Shown: positions 7,670 through 14,658 of the stretch, piece by piece | How the letters are laid out: each line of letters starts with the position of its first letter | Position numbering within the stretch: the stretch's first letter is position 1 | DNA from: Desulfobacterales bacterium CG23_combo_of_CG06-09_8_20_14_all_52_9 | Lineage (GTDB): Bacteria > Desulfobacterota > Desulfobacteria > Desulfobacterales > UBA2156 | DNA length: 22,594 nucleotides | Reading direction: 5' to 3' | Assembly (NCBI GenBank): GCA_002771315.1 | Contig: PCSF01000165.1 | Span: 1 to 22,594 of the forward strand | Translations under genes and position numbers: made by a program | The notes under the pieces: generated by a model | What the model saw: the letters and a program-made list of their open reading frames with translations, nothing else | Database searches by the model: none | Told to the model about the DNA's origin: nothing

Positions 7670-8408
7670 ATGTATGTGCAAAAGAAGAAATACACACACG
7701 CCATTGCAAACTGGCCCTTGGAGGAGCGCCCGCGGGAGAAGCTGATTTTGAAATGCCCGGAATCGCTTTCAGATGCGGAACTCCTGGCAATATTTCTTCG
7801 GGTCGGTGTAAAAGGCAAGAACGCCATTGTCTTGGCCCGGGAGCTGCTTTCCCGCTTCGGCTCGCTTCGGGGGCTCTACGCTGCCCCCGTAGATGAATTG
7901 CAGACGGTTTTGGGCATTGGCGATGCAAAGATCGCAGTTCAAAGCAGTCATCGAGATGAGCAAGCGGTACCTTACCGAGGGTTTCCATAACCGACCCTAT
8001 GTCGAGTCTTCGGACGACCTTATGAAACTCCTCTCTCAGGAGATGCGAGACTTAGATCAGGAGGTCTTCAAGGTCATCTTATTGAACGGTCAAAACCATA
8101 TCTTGAATATCTTGGAGGTTGCCAAGGGGTCGTTGACGGCAGCCAGGGTTTATCCGCGAGAAGTCGTCAAGATAGCGCTCAGATACTCCGCTGCCGCCCT
8201 CGTCTTCGTTCATAACCACCCGTCGGGTGTGGCAAAACCCAGCGAGGATGACAAGAGGATTACGAGGGATCTCGTTCTTGCCTGCCTGCCCATCGGCATG
8301 AAAGTACACGACCACATTATCATCGGTGACAATGACAAATTCAGCTTCGCGGATGCGGGGCTGATCGACCAGTACGCAAAAGAACTTGATGCGAGGAAGC
8401 GATCATGA
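7670..8408 (+). pseudogene. radC: radC-like JAB-domain gene broken by a 2-nt frameshift
   Basis: The first part (ATG 7670, MYVQKKKYTHAIANWPLEER, then PREKLILKCPESLSDAELLA, IFLRVGVKGKNA...LGIGDAK) is the N-terminal UPF0758/RadC region with its helix-hairpin-helix. Near 7931 the frame moves: GIGDAKIA should run into QFKAVIEMSKRYL, which lies in another frame. Adding CA to gca-gttc (gcacagttc) restores it. The second part keeps the JAMM metal-binding motif HNHPSG...EDD and ends at TGA 8406-8408, overlapping the next ATG. RadC proteins are JAB-fold, metal-binding proteins of uncertain role and are common on mobile elements. AAAGG abuts the ATG, so the start may instead be the GTG two codons later. 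Confidence 0.85.
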
Positions 8409-9181
8409 CGCGTGAGAAAAAGGGTAAAGTGGTGGAAGAAGTCGAAGACCACGAAGGCCAGATCCAGGATTCTGTCTCCGGTCACTGGGTAAAAGCAGGA
8501 CCGGAAGAAGTGGGCGCAGTCCAGATTTTTATCCACCGCTTGATAGAGGATTACGGGTATGCCAAGAGTCAAATTTAAACCCGCCCCCAATACCGGGTCC
8601 GCATCCGCCCGTCGGACAAGGAGAAGTCCTACCCCGTTGATATCGCGGTCTTCAATTCGTCTAAGAAAACCGAGGATGAGTTGTTCATGGTTGTGGAGTG
8701 CAAAAAGAAAGAGCGGAAAGCGGGAGAGCACCAACTTCGGCTCTATATGGATATGTCCGCCGCCGATGTGGGTGTATGGTTCAACGGCGATGAACACATC
8801 TATCTTCATAAGGTCCACCATAAAGATGGCAAGCGCACCTATGAACCATTGCCAAACATTCCCCGTAAAGGCCAGCGGATCGCAGACATCGGCCTCTACA
8901 AACGGAAGGATCTCAAGAAGCCGTCCAACCTGAAGGCCGTATTCCGCGACCTGCGAAACCATCTGGCCGGGATGACCACCGGCATCACGCGGGATGAGGC
9001 GCTTGCCCAGGGGATCATCAATATTCTATTTTGCAAAATCCTTGACGAACGGGAGACAGACCCCGACGACATAGTGTCCTTCCGTGCCGGCGTAAGCGAA
9101 TCGCCGACGGAGATCCAGAAGCGCATCAAGGCCATCTTCGAGCGGGTAGAGGAAGAGATTGAAGTACTCGAAAGCCTTTAA
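8405..9181 (+). pseudogene. HsdR_N-type (HSDR_N_2) nuclease-like gene: nonsense-interrupted, C-terminally truncated
   Basis: The frame runs from ATG 8405 (ATGA overlap with radC) for 57 codons, hits TAA at 8576-8578, and continues in the same frame to TAA at 9179-9181. Reading through gives 258 aa. The natural residue at the stop is probably Gln (CAA to TAA: KSQI-Q-TRPQYRVR). Downstream are D79 in YPVDIAVF and E98-C-K100 in MVVECKKK, the PD-(D/E)xK pattern of the N-terminal domain of type I restriction-like enzymes. The end (FCKILDERETDPDDIVSFRA, then IKAIFERVEEEIEVL) resembles the helical linker that normally leads into an N6-adenine methyltransferase, which is absent. It is therefore a remnant of a much larger restriction or modification protein. 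Confidence 0.75.
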
Positions 9182-9262
9182 TCAGCACCATTCTTCAAGC
9201 TGATGAGTTAGAACAGCATTGCGCAAATAGTAGATTCAATTTTCCACTCTTGGAGGTGTACT

Positions 9263-10360
9263 TTGAATATTGCTCTTCTGAAGAAGCATATCAACGTTTA
9301 CAAACAAAATCTGGCAAAATATCCCGAAAAGCACACAAAAGACCTTGCCGAGAGGAAGGAGCGGATTGCTTACTATCAATCCTGGACAAAGGATCGCATC
9401 CTTTCCATGACAGAAGAGGGTTTCTACGACTACCTTTCCAGGTTGTGGGCCATGTTGATCTGGGGAAACAAGCATTATGTCGTGGATAAAATGATTGCGG
9501 ACAACGGATTCGATGCCCTGAAGAGGGAATTAACAGAGCTGATATGGGGCGCATCGCCCGTTATAAAACGCTGGGACAATTTCTTGAAAAGCGTGAAGGG
9601 ATTCGGCCCGGCCACGATCAGCGAGATCCTATGTCACGTCTATCCGGACCAATGCATGCTCTGGAACCGTCGGGCCTATATAGGCTTGAACTACCTTGGC
9701 GTAACAGGCCTTCCTAAATACAACTATCAGATGACTGGTAAAAGATATGAGGAGTTGTCCGGCATGGCGCAAAGAATTGCGGAGGCGATGAGGTCGGAAG
9801 GCATAGAGGACGTGAATCTGCTCACCGTTGATTATTTCATCTGGGACGAGCTGCAGGTTGAGGAAAACCTCAGCAAGATTTATGCAGCAGGGAAGAAACC
9901 GAAAATGGCGCCGATTGTCGAAGAGAAATTTGATGCTGACTTTGCCGACTTCATTCACAACGAAATACGCGACAAGTTATCGGATATCGGAAAGTGACTC
10001 GGGTTCAACGCAGGTACTGAAAAGAAGATTGCCGAGGGATCGAAGGTGGATACGATCTGGGAATCCACAATCGGCAATATGGGACGGATCATCTATGTCT
10101 TTGAAGTGCAGACAAAGGCGAGCATAGATAGTCTTATTATCAATCTCCTCAAGGCTCTCAACAATCCGGCGGTGCAGGGCGTAGTAGCCGTTTCCGATGC
10201 GGCGCAACTGGACAAGATCAGGAAACACGCCGAACAGGTACCCAATCTGGGGGCAAAGCTGAAATACTTGGACTATAAAAAGGTCCTGGAAGTCCACGAC
10301 GCGCTCGAGATGGTCAATGAATCGATCAACAGCCTGGGCTTGGTTCCACAGGGATTCTGA
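9263..10360 (+). pseudogene. HhH-like plus putative PD-(D/E)xK nuclease protein, split by an in-frame TGA
   Basis: It starts at TTG 9263 behind a strong GGAGGTG and runs 244 codons to TGA 9995-9997. The same frame then continues LGFNAGTEKK... to 10360, giving 365 residues if read through. The likely original residue is Trp (TGG to TGA, GK-W-LGF). Residues about 100-145 (SVKGFGPATISEIL, MLWNRRA) resemble a helix-hairpin-helix as in base-excision glycosylases. Residues 258-315 (KVDTIWE, IIYVFEVQTK, then VVAVSDAAQLDKI) have the D...ExQ layout of a divergent PD-(D/E)xK nuclease fold, with candidate residues D263, E281 and Q283. I do not recognise a named family. A role in DNA recognition and cleavage for defence is inference. 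The neighbours are restriction-like remnants. Confidence 0.6.
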
Positions 10361-10587
10361 GGCGTCGACTGAACGTTTATATCCGGCAGTAGATTGAAGA
10401 GACGGCCATGGAAAATTGATTGAATTGAGTCGAGTAGACCGGTTTCTCCCGATATACAGGTTGATGTTTGTTTTCTCTGTTTACCGCCTGGTTTCCCGGC
10501 GGTGCCACTCTATTTCAACCATGTATCCGTTGGGTAAATTGATTCGATGATGTAATCGTTTGCCGAAGGCTCAAAGGCCTCGTCGCC

Positions 10588-10630
10588 TGCCTGTCGTGTT
10601 CGCGACGCAGACATGTGCGACGCACAGGCA
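10588..10630. repeat. REP-like element with inverted arms and internal direct repeat
   Basis: TGCCTGT (10588-10594) pairs with ACAGGCA (10624-10630). Between the arms GCGACGCA occurs twice (10602-10609 and 10617-10624). It is GC-rich against its surroundings, and only one copy is seen in this window. Confidence 0.4.
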
Positions 10631-10740
10631 AGTATGGCGGGTGTTCAATCAGAGGCGGGACGTGGGCGACGGGTCTTGGGAGTTTTTTGAGTTCCCATAA
10701 GTTTATGATCTCGTCCATCCCGGATTTGTTGCGCCTGCCT

Positions 10741-10779
10741 CGGGATACGTTACTGAAGTAACCATAGTAGCGTATCCCG
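10741..10779. repeat. Strong hairpin, 14-bp stem (first of a tandem pair)
   Basis: CGGGATACGTTACT (10741-10754) pairs with AGTAGCGTATCCCG (10766-10779) with one T-G position, around an 11-nt loop. The outer heptamers recur in the next unit. Confidence 0.5.
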
Positions 10780-10803
10780 TTATTGGCGGGACTCCCCTTT
10801 GTT

Positions 10804-10843
10804 CGGGATATGGCTGGTCATCGCGGCAAATGCTTGTATCCCG
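10804..10843. repeat. Second unit bounded by CGGGATA and TATCCCG
   Basis: CGGGATA (10804-10810) and TATCCCG (10837-10843) enclose 26 nt unrelated to the first unit's centre. The unit length is 40 nt against 39 nt in the first, with 24 nt between units. Only the outer arms are conserved. Confidence 0.35.
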
Positions 10844-10916
10844 CCGCTCTTCAGCGGGGCCACTTCAGGGCGTCGAATACTTTGTGTGTTGTTTGCGTTT
10901 CCTCTCCAAAAATGAG

Positions 10917-11519
10917 TTAGAAATCATAATCGTAAGTTTCGTCGTGAGCCGGTTTAACATCTTTCATCATAACTACAACATCAACCGGCATGTTGTTCCT
11001 GTCTTTGACCATGTTCGGAATCACTGCGGCACGATAAAACCCTGCTCTGGTGAAAGCATTGATAGCGGATGTGTTAATATCCGGAATCTCGACGAGAAGT
11101 TTTTCAAGCCCGAGTTTGTAAGCGATGTCCGCGAGCTCCTCAATCATCAGATGCCCCAGACCGATTTTGCGGTAGTCTTTGTGAACAAAGATCCGCACAG
11201 TACCTAAGTGCCATTTCCAGCCGGATCGACGGCGATTGATGGTGGCATCGGCAATAATTTTGCCATCTTTTACTGCCAGAATAGGCAGAGTCTTGGCGTA
11301 TTCGAGATTCTTGGCCCATTTTTCAATAAGGAGCCTGCTTGAAACCTCATCGCGCAAGTACCGTGCATCTTCTTCGGGAACCGCCTGGAAAAACTCATAC
11401 ATGGCATCCTTATCTTCTGTAACCATAGGACGTAGAATAATCTTGGTCCCATCTTTCAGATGGGTTTCCTTGCGATATGTGTTTAGATCTATTTTCGGAT
11501 AAATATTGGAATCCAACAT
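10917..11519 (-). CDS. GNAT-family N-acetyltransferase
   Basis: 200 aa. Residues about 26-170 form a GNAT fold. The acetyl-CoA pyrophosphate-binding motif A is HKDYRKIGLGHLM (113-125), matching R/Q-x-x-G-x-G, followed by the typical helix and INAFTRAGFYRAA (motif B region). The substrate cannot be told from sequence; it could be a metabolite, peptide or protein. The tail is acidic (DETYDYDF). The ATG at 11519 has a strong AAAGGAGG about 9 nt upstream. A sigma-54-type promoter sits about 100 nt upstream, with a palindrome cluster and a sigma-54 activator gene beyond it, so expression is probably switched on by that activator. Confidence 0.9.
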   Translation of the reverse strand: MLDSNIYPKIDLNTYRKETHLKDGTKIILRPMVTEDKDAMYEFFQAVPEEDARYLRDEVSSRLLIEKWAKNLEYAKTLPILAVKDGKIIADATINRRRSGWKWHLGTVRIFVHKDYRKIGLGHLMIEELADIAYKLGLEKLLVEIPDINTSAINAFTRAGFYRAAVIPNMVKDRNNMPVDVVVMMKDVKPAHDETYDYDF

Positions 11520-11561
11520 GGCAATTACCTCCTTTCATCTCTAGGGGTTAATTGGTCTAGG

Positions 11562-11591
11562 TCTGTCCCCAAGACAAACTTTGCGGACAGA
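11562..11591. repeat. Inverted repeat in the GNAT leader
   Basis: TCTGTCC (11562-11568) and GGACAGA (11585-11591) flank 16 nt. It falls between the predicted sigma-54 promoter and the GNAT start codon, so it would be a hairpin near the 5' end of the leader mRNA. Confidence 0.35.
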
Positions 11592-11616
11592 TTCCTTAGT
11601 ACACTTGCTTATAAAA

Positions 11617-11631
11617 GCATTCTCCGTGCCT
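11617..11631 (-). promoter_or_regulatory. Sigma-54 (-24/-12) promoter of the GNAT gene
   Basis: Read on the minus strand it is AGGCACGGAGAATGC. Against TGGCAC-N5-TTGC it keeps GGCAC and TGC, and has the essential GG-N10-GC spacing. Transcription would start about 12 nt downstream, near 11605, giving a leader of about 85 nt before the GNAT ATG. The neighbouring gene encodes a sigma-54 activator, which raises confidence. Confidence 0.6.
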
Positions 11632-11735
11632 AATTTCGAAGACCGGATTATCAGAGGTAACATATTGAATCAGAAAGGAATGTTAGGAAAACAGTAGTTT
11701 CTGAAAGGTCAGGCATTCCGCCAAGCACTGCATTT

Positions 11736-11771
11736 TTGCATTACTGTGCAATGCATAAATGCATGTATGCA
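11736..11771 (-). promoter_or_regulatory. Candidate upstream activator (enhancer) site, TGCAT palindromes
   Basis: Three overlapping inverted repeats occur: TTGCA-N6-TGCAA (11736-11751), ATGCAT-AA-ATGCAT (11751-11764) and TGCAT-GT-ATGCA (11760-11771). They sit 105-155 bp upstream of the predicted sigma-54 promoter, the usual distance for enhancer-binding proteins, and directly after the stop codon of the activator gene. Confidence 0.5.
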
Positions 11772-11774
11772 ATC

Positions 11775-13169
11775 TCATGAGCTCTTGCCGCTCGAACGAC
11801 CGTCGCGTTCCGGAATTTGAAGATTCAGGCGCCTTATTCTACGCCACAAAGTGGTAGGGTGTATACCCATTTGGGCAGCGGTTGATTTCCGGCTCCAGTT
11901 ATTCCTCCGAAGATTTACATAGATAAAATCTTTTTCCACGTCTACCAATGAAGATGCAGACGGCATGACCTGTTCAGATGACGGTATTATCCTATGGGCT
12001 GGCTTCCGGTGGACGCTCTCAGGAAGATGCTCTATCCTGACCATGTGACCCGTACAAACCAATGTGGCATATTCGATGATGTTTTCCAATTCCCGAATAT
12101 TGCCAGGATAATCATAATACATCAGAATACTCATGGCTTCAGGCGACATGCCATAAATTTCTTTGCCCCTCAGAAGGCTAAATTTTTGGGCAAAATACTC
12201 CACTAATAGAGGAATATCTTCTTTTCTCTTCCTCAATGGCGGGAGAATCAGCTTAACGATATTGATCCGATAATAGAGATCTTCTCTAAACAGACCCTTT
12301 TGAACGAGTTCTACAAGGTTCTTGTTTGTGGAAACCACTATGCGGACGTTGGCCTTTTCCGATTTTATGCTGCCGAGTGGTTCGTAGACTTTGTCTTGGA
12401 GCACTCTCAGGAGCTTAACTTGAAGCAACGGCGAGATGTCTCCGATTTCATCCAAAAAGAGACTCCCGTTTTGAGCCAGAGCCAGCCTTCCCGGTTTATC
12501 CCTCTTTGCGTCGGTAAATGCACCGGCTTTGTATCCAAAGAGCTCGGATTCGAGGAGCGTATCCGGTAATGCACCGCAGTTTACGGTAATCATCGGCCCC
12601 GTTTTTCTATGACTGAGTGAGTGGATCGCTCTTGCAAAAAGTTCTTTTCCCGTGCCGCTTTCGCCTTCCAACAGGATTGTTGTTTCATCTTTTGATATCA
12701 ACTCGAGCATTTTAAATAGGCGATGCATCTCCCGGTTGTTGCTGATAATGCCCAGAAAGGAATGCTGATCGGTCAGTTCTTTCCGAAGTTGTTCAACCAT
12801 TCTTAGGTCTCGAAATGTCTCTATTCCTCCTATCACTTTGCCGCTATGATCTCTTAAAACAGCCGTAGAAATGCTTACAGGAATCCGGTCGCCTTTTGAA
12901 TCAACTATATAGATGAATTGGCTCATAATCGGTTGGTTTGATTCAATGGTCTGGCGCAGGGAGCATCTCTGCTCACAGATCCCGGCTTTGAATACTTCCC
13001 GGCAATATTGACCAATTGCGTCGGCTTTCTTGACGCCCGTGATCTGTTCAGCGGCACAGTTGAAAAAGGTAATCTTCCAGTCCGGATCGACGGCAAAAAC
13101 GCCGTCGGTAATGCTGTCAAGGATCATCTGGGTCTGATCTTTATGTGCTGTGTTCAAAGTCTGAATCAC
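11775..13169 (-). CDS. PAS-domain sigma-54-dependent transcriptional activator
   Basis: 464 aa: PAS sensor (about 15-120), AAA+ sigma-54 activation domain (about 140-385), Fis-type helix-turn-helix (about 410-450). Walker A is GESGTGKE (169-176), Walker B is GSLFLDE (235-241), and the arginine-finger region is FREDLYYRINIV. The sigma-54 contact loop reads GAFTDA (216-221) where the textbook motif is GAFTGA. The PAS domain carries C56, C65 and C69 (CREVFKAGICEQRC), a spacing that could bind a metal or cluster or act as a redox switch. There is no receiver domain, so the signal is probably sensed directly. The start is GTG 13169 with a weak ribosome site; an ATG 14 codons in is possible. The likely target is the GNAT gene downstream. 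Confidence 0.93.
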   Translation of the reverse strand: MIQTLNTAHKDQTQMILDSITDGVFAVDPDWKITFFNCAAEQITGVKKADAIGQYCREVFKAGICEQRCSLRQTIESNQPIMSQFIYIVDSKGDRIPVSISTAVLRDHSGKVIGGIETFRDLRMVEQLRKELTDQHSFLGIISNNREMHRLFKMLELISKDETTILLEGESGTGKELFARAIHSLSHRKTGPMITVNCGALPDTLLESELFGYKAGAFTDAKRDKPGRLALAQNGSLFLDEIGDISPLLQVKLLRVLQDKVYEPLGSIKSEKANVRIVVSTNKNLVELVQKGLFREDLYYRINIVKLILPPLRKRKEDIPLLVEYFAQKFSLLRGKEIYGMSPEAMSILMYYDYPGNIRELENIIEYATLVCTGHMVRIEHLPESVHRKPAHRIIPSSEQVMPSASSLVDVEKDFIYVNLRRNNWSRKSTAAQMGIHPTTLWRRIRRLNLQIPERDGRSSGKSS

Positions 13170-13201
13170 TTTCTCAGTCGACCCGTTCCTCAGCTAAAGT
13201 A

Positions 13202-13580
13202 CTAGCCGCCATTGACGTTGATTGTCTGTCCTGTCATATAACCATTTCTAACGAGCATAACAACGGCCTCGACAATCTCTTCCACCCTTCCGAATCGGCT
13301 CAGCGACATACGAGTGTATAAGGCCCCACAGTCCTAACTTGGATGCAACGTATGTTGGTGCAGTGACGCCGCCGGTTTGAGCGGCAATTGAAGAGATGTT
13401 AATGATTCTTCCCCAGCGGCTCCCGCACATGCCTGAGAGCACGGCCTGCATGACGAGAAAAGCCGACTTCAGGTTGACCGCCATAAGCCTCTGTCCCAGT
13501 CTTCCTCGCGTTTTCTATCGAGGCTCTCACGTTGGATTATCCCTGCGTTAGTAACCAGAAATTGAAGAGCTCGCTTTTTA
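13202..13580 (-). pseudogene. Decayed FabG-like short-chain dehydrogenase/reductase
   Basis: Fragments of one SDR lie in order but in different frames. They are ALQFLVTNAGIIQRESL (the NAG motif), EEDWDR, then after a one-base shift MAVNLKSAFLVMQAV and WGRIINISSIAAQTGG, then YVASK (catalytic Tyr and Lys). Next comes a jump to RMSLSRFGRVEEIVEAVVM and GYMTGQTINVNGG with stop at 13202-13204. The 40 to 60 residues normally between the catalytic helix and RFG are missing, and so is the N-terminal nucleotide-binding glycine motif. It lies 32 nt upstream of the activator gene on the same strand and may have been its operon partner or target. Confidence 0.8.
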
Positions 13581-13849
13581 AGGGGGGATTGAATACGAGC
13601 ATGAATTGTGCCTAGTCATCATCTGTACCGCAAGATATGGGAACCTGCAGTTGACAGGGCTTATGGATTTTCAATTATCCGAAGGTGAATACTCTGTCAA
13701 TGGGGATTTCATCGCAATGTTGTTGAAATTTCTGCCGATTTAAACACAAAGCGCCGGAGCATTTTCAGACCGGTTTTTCGGATCACACTCGGGTCTTCAA
13801 TAAAAAAGGAAATCGCCAAAATAGCTAATAGCTAACTCCCTGATATTAT

Positions 13850-13937
13850 TGGTGCCGGAGGCCGGAATTGAACCGGCATGGCCGCAAGGGCCACTGGATT
13901 TTGAGTCCAGCGCGTCTACCAATTTCACCACTCCGGC
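13850..13937 (-). tRNA. tRNA-Leu (anticodon CAA)
   Basis: The minus strand gives an 88-nt class II tRNA. The acceptor GCCGGAG pairs with CTCCGGC, the discriminator is A and CCA is encoded. The anticodon stem CTGGA/TCCAG encloses CTCAAAA, giving anticodon CAA (reads UUG). The long variable arm is TGGCC-CTTGC-GGCCA, and the T-arm GCCGG-TTCAATT-CCGGC is normal. It follows tsaC and has its own promoter. The repeat TAGCT-AAT-AGCTA at 13822-13834, followed on the minus strand by TTTT, may be a weak terminator. Confidence 0.97.
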
Positions 13938-13946
13938 ACGAAACCG

Positions 13947-13975
13947 TTTATAAAAAGAGAATCGGCGATTGTCAA
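13947..13975 (-). promoter_or_regulatory. Sigma-70 promoter of tRNA-Leu
   Basis: On the minus strand TTGACA (13970-13975) is followed by a 17-nt spacer and TATAAA (13947-13952), near consensus. The tRNA begins 9 nt after the -10. The -35 box overlaps the tsaC stop codon. Confidence 0.75.
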
Positions 13976-14658
13976 GGCGATTGCGGCACATTAACCGGCG
14001 TTGAACCAAGCGCCTTGTAGATTTCCGAGGCTGAAATTTCACCTTCCCGGAGGATTTTCGGGGAGTCGAAAGTGATATCGATAATCGTGGAACCCACACC
14101 CCCTTTAAGGGTTCCGGCGTCTAAGATCAGGTCCACATGCGCTTTGACGGCAGGATCCAGGTCTGAAATGCGAAAAGCGCCGGGCCGGCCGGAAAGATTG
14201 GCGGAAGTTCCGGTGACGGGGCGCCCCAGACCGGTGATGAGGGATGCGGCAACCCGGTTTCCGGTAAGGCGGACCCCGATTTTTCCTTTCTGAGCGGTCA
14301 GGTTTTTCGGAAGGCCTTTTTTGGCATGAAAGACCATCGTCAGCCTTCCGGGCCAAAACCGATTCATCAAAAGCCTTGCCGCCGCCGGAACCTCTCTTGC
14401 CAGAGAGTCCAGCTGGGAGATGTCGCAAATCAGGATCAGGATCGGTTTATCGGTCGGTCTTCCCTTGATTTCAAACAGTGTGTTTACGGCCCGCGCGTTG
14501 AATGCGTCAACTCCCAGGCCGTAAAGGGTTAAAGTGGGAAAAACGATTACGCCGCCTGTCGAAAGAATGCCTGAAGCCTCGAAAATCCCTTCAGGTTGCG
14601 GATGCTCGGGGTCGATTTGAAGGATTTTCGGATTTTTACTGCAAAGCGGTTGCTTCAA
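13972..14658 (-). CDS. tsaC: L-threonylcarbamoyladenylate synthase (TsaC/Sua5/YrdC family)
   Basis: About 228 aa. The family makes threonylcarbamoyl-AMP from threonine, bicarbonate and ATP, the first step of t6A37 in ANN-decoding tRNAs. Visible are GGVIVFPTLTLYGLGVDAF, then IKGRPTDKPI, FWPGRLTMVF, GVRLTGN, PVTGTSANLSG and the C-terminal DAGTLKGGVGSTIID. The nucleotide-binding loop reads PTLTLYGLG where most members have PTETVYGLG. No ATG fits. A TTG at 14658, overlapping the end of purE by 23 nt, is the best start; a longer frame to 14808 would translate purE out of frame and is rejected. It is last in a likely operon and its stop overlaps the tRNA-Leu promoter. Confidence 0.88.
   Translation of the reverse strand: MKQPLCSKNPKILQIDPEHPQPEGIFEASGILSTGGVIVFPTLTLYGLGVDAFNARAVNTLFEIKGRPTDKPILILICDISQLDSLAREVPAAARLLMNRFWPGRLTMVFHAKKGLPKNLTAQKGKIGVRLTGNRVAASLITGLGRPVTGTSANLSGRPGAFRISDLDPAVKAHVDLILDAGTLKGGVGSTIIDITFDSPKILREGEISASEIYKALGSTPVNVPQSP

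Larger units (their letters stand above)
10361..10916. other. Non-coding stretch with REP-like and tandem hairpin structures
   Basis: No credible gene is visible. It holds a small hairpin ACCGCC/GGCGGT (10483-10503), a REP-like element (10588-10630), two tandem units bounded by CGGGATA...TATCCCG (10741-10779, 10804-10843) and a CCGCT-CTTC-AGCGG hairpin near 10842-10857. It lies between convergent transcription units, so some of these may end transcription. None is followed by a clear T-run. Confidence 0.55.

Noticed and set aside
8210..8962. 250-aa minus-strand ORF opposite radC and the HsdR_N gene
   Set aside because: It is a shadow of two recognisable plus-strand proteins, and its own translation resembles nothing.
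10741..10862. CRISPR array
   Set aside because: Only two units, bounded by inverted and not direct repeats, and no cas genes.
13850..13937. tRNA-Leu as the attachment site of the decayed island
   Set aside because: No second copy of the tRNA 3' end and no integrase are seen in the window, and the GNAT/activator module lies between.
13797..14099. 100-aa minus-strand ORF containing GVVKLVDALDSKSSG
   Set aside because: This is a translation of the tRNA-Leu gene, a well-known false ORF.
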